37,127 nt of DNA from Methyloprofundus sp. (GTDB lineage: Bacteria; Pseudomonadota; Gammaproteobacteria; Methylococcales; Methylomonadaceae): assembly GCA_028599115.1 (NCBI GenBank), contig JAQRMR010000009.1, forward strand, positions 1 through 37,127, in the 5' to 3' direction. A program made the position numbers and the translations under genes. The notes beneath the pieces are model-generated. The model made no database searches. It worked only from the letters and a program-made list of their open reading frames with translations, and was not told where the DNA came from. Shown here piece by piece: positions 36,126 through 37,127 of this stretch. Positions within the stretch are counted from its first letter, which is position 1, and every line of letters begins with the position of its first letter.

Positions 36126-37127
36126 TTAGGCCTGGGCATTGAATAAAGGTTTAGTCGTTTTTGGGGTATTAAATTCTGAAGTATGCTTGTTTTGTTGGCG
36201 AGCATTTAAATTTCCCGGTGTTAGTCCTGCAGCTTCTAAGCGTTGGCTAAGGTAATCTAAGTTACCTTGAATCACTTGAGTGGTTTCTCCTTCCTCACTC
36301 CAGAAATTAGTATGTACTGCGTTATTGAAGTATGAAATTTTACAGTGCACGGTGCTTAAATTAGGTGGCATTATACTGACGGTGGCTGACCAACTTTTAG
36401 AGCCCGCGTCATCTGTACTTCTTTGGTTTTCTTCTTCTATTTGTATTTGTAGAGATTTAGCCTGTTGTTTATCAACAAAAGGCAGTTCTACAGTCCATAC
36501 TTGTTTATTTGCATCCCCTTGGGGAAGAGATTTTAATTGATTTAAGACTAATCGAGCTAGCGTGCCTTCGGATTTTGTTTGTAATTCTTGAAGTGATGCA
36601 TTTTTACCATTGGCAGCGGTATCCTGTTGTAAGGCGGTGACTAATTGGGTTATTTTTGCTTTTAAATCAGTGCTTAAATGAGATGTTTTACCTTCCGCTA
36701 GCTTGGCTTCTAAAAACAGTCCGCTGTTATCAAAATTTTTTTTGAGCTGAGTGCTTTCTGTTAGCTGCTGTTTGGTAGGTAAGTTTCTTAAAATATCCTG
36801 AGCTAAGCGTTTTAATGTATCGGGAACATTTTCGTTTTTTGCCAAACTTTTAACGACTTGATTTAGCATGACAGTATTAGACTGTTCTTTGGGAAGCAAC
36901 TCTTTTAATGCATTGTTAATGGACTCTTCTTCGCTAGGAGGAGGGAGTATTTTAAATTGTGGTTGATCGCCCGGTTTAATAACTTGTAGCGTGATACTGG
37001 TGGTATTTTTTGCTAAATCAGTTTTGGGAAACTCTAAAATAACGGCTTTTGGTGTGAATAGTTTAAGCCTTAGGTTTTTATCGTTGGCAAGAACGGAGGC
37101 AGTGATTTTCTGCTCTAGAGCCAGTTT
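36126..37127 (-). CDS. fliK: Flagellar hook-length control protein FliK (C-terminal part, 5' end beyond window)
   Basis: The minus-strand frame is open from the window edge to its stop at 36126, so at least 333 residues are present and the start lies outside. The C-terminal region has the FliK hook-length domain pattern (VWTVELPFVDKQQAKSLQIQIEEE and SATVSIMPPNLSTVHCKISYFNNAVHTNFWSEEG). A low-complexity helical region precedes it. FliK is secreted during hook assembly and switches export specificity when the hook is long enough. A flagellar motility gene set is therefore present. Confidence 0.82.
   Translation of the reverse strand, partial: KLALEQKITASVLANDKNLRLKLFTPKAVILEFPKTDLAKNTTSITLQVIKPGDQPQFKILPPPSEEESINNALKELLPKEQSNTVMLNQVVKSLAKNENVPDTLKRLAQDILRNLPTKQQLTESTQLKKNFDNSGLFLEAKLAEGKTSHLSTDLKAKITQLVTALQQDTAANGKNASLQELQTKSEGTLARLVLNQLKSLPQGDANKQVWTVELPFVDKQQAKSLQIQIEEENQRSTDDAGSKSWSATVSIMPPNLSTVHCKISYFNNAVHTNFWSEEGETTQVIQGNLDYLSQRLEAAGLTPGNLNARQQNKHTSEFNTPKTTKPLFNAQA

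Overview
This window is a 37 kb stretch of AT-rich gammaproteobacterial chromosome (about 40% G+C by eye). It is almost all housekeeping genes, with one small accessory island. The cluster trpF-trpB-trpA-accD-folC-SPOR/dedD-cvpA-purF, the exbB-exbD-lpxK set, glnK-amtB, a lol transporter, a YkuD L,D-transpeptidase beside an Lpp/OprI-type lipoprotein, and fliK together indicate a Gram-negative, flagellated, prototrophic gammaproteobacterium. The gene set and the dispersed repeats would suit Methylococcales or a neighbouring order. That placement is inference; no marker gene in the window fixes it.

Layout. 1-4431: the tail of a putative cation/proton antiporter, a PutA without a DNA-binding domain, and a membrane-anchored glucose/sorbosone-type dehydrogenase. 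4597-8710: alanine dehydrogenase, an AI-2E/PerM family membrane protein, a TSUP exporter and a DUF4105 membrane protein. 8804-12319: a GGDEF protein split by one in-frame TGA, exbB-exbD-lpxK, and a lone tusB/dsrH-like gene. 12615-15868: ubiA, then an oppositely oriented sulP-usp operon, separated from ubiA by a bidirectional terminator. 16062-20946: glnK-amtB, a cold-shock gene, fur, a lol permease with lolD, and an EthD-domain gene. 21071-29776: a long minus-strand block (cinA domain, DUF2231 protein, trpFBA, accD, folC, SPOR, cvpA, purF). 29850-31034: metZ. 31031-33410: the accessory island. 33411-37127: pgm, L,D-transpeptidase, lpp-like lipoprotein and the 3' part of fliK.

The island is the part that standard annotation explains least. 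A 912-bp cassette with a coiled-coil PD-(D/E)XK-like gene lies between two identical 38-bp repeats, and the first repeat carries the metZ stop codon. Next comes a decayed IS110-family element. Its transposase is frameshifted and internally deleted, but the structured non-coding segment where IS110 elements encode their bridge (seek) RNA is still there. A second coiled-coil protein, with tandem 33-bp and 21-bp repeats and a C-terminal membrane anchor, follows. Three copies of a palindromic GGGTGG...CCACC repeat are scattered through the island.

How the genes work together: the minus-strand block joins tryptophan synthesis, fatty-acid initiation, folate and purine entry steps in one long transcription unit with overlapping genes. 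glnK-amtB handles ammonium uptake, and putA plus ald feed amino acids into central carbon and nitrogen metabolism. exbBD-lpxK, lol, L,D-transpeptidase and lpp all serve the envelope. No tRNA, rRNA, CRISPR array or intact mobile element was seen.
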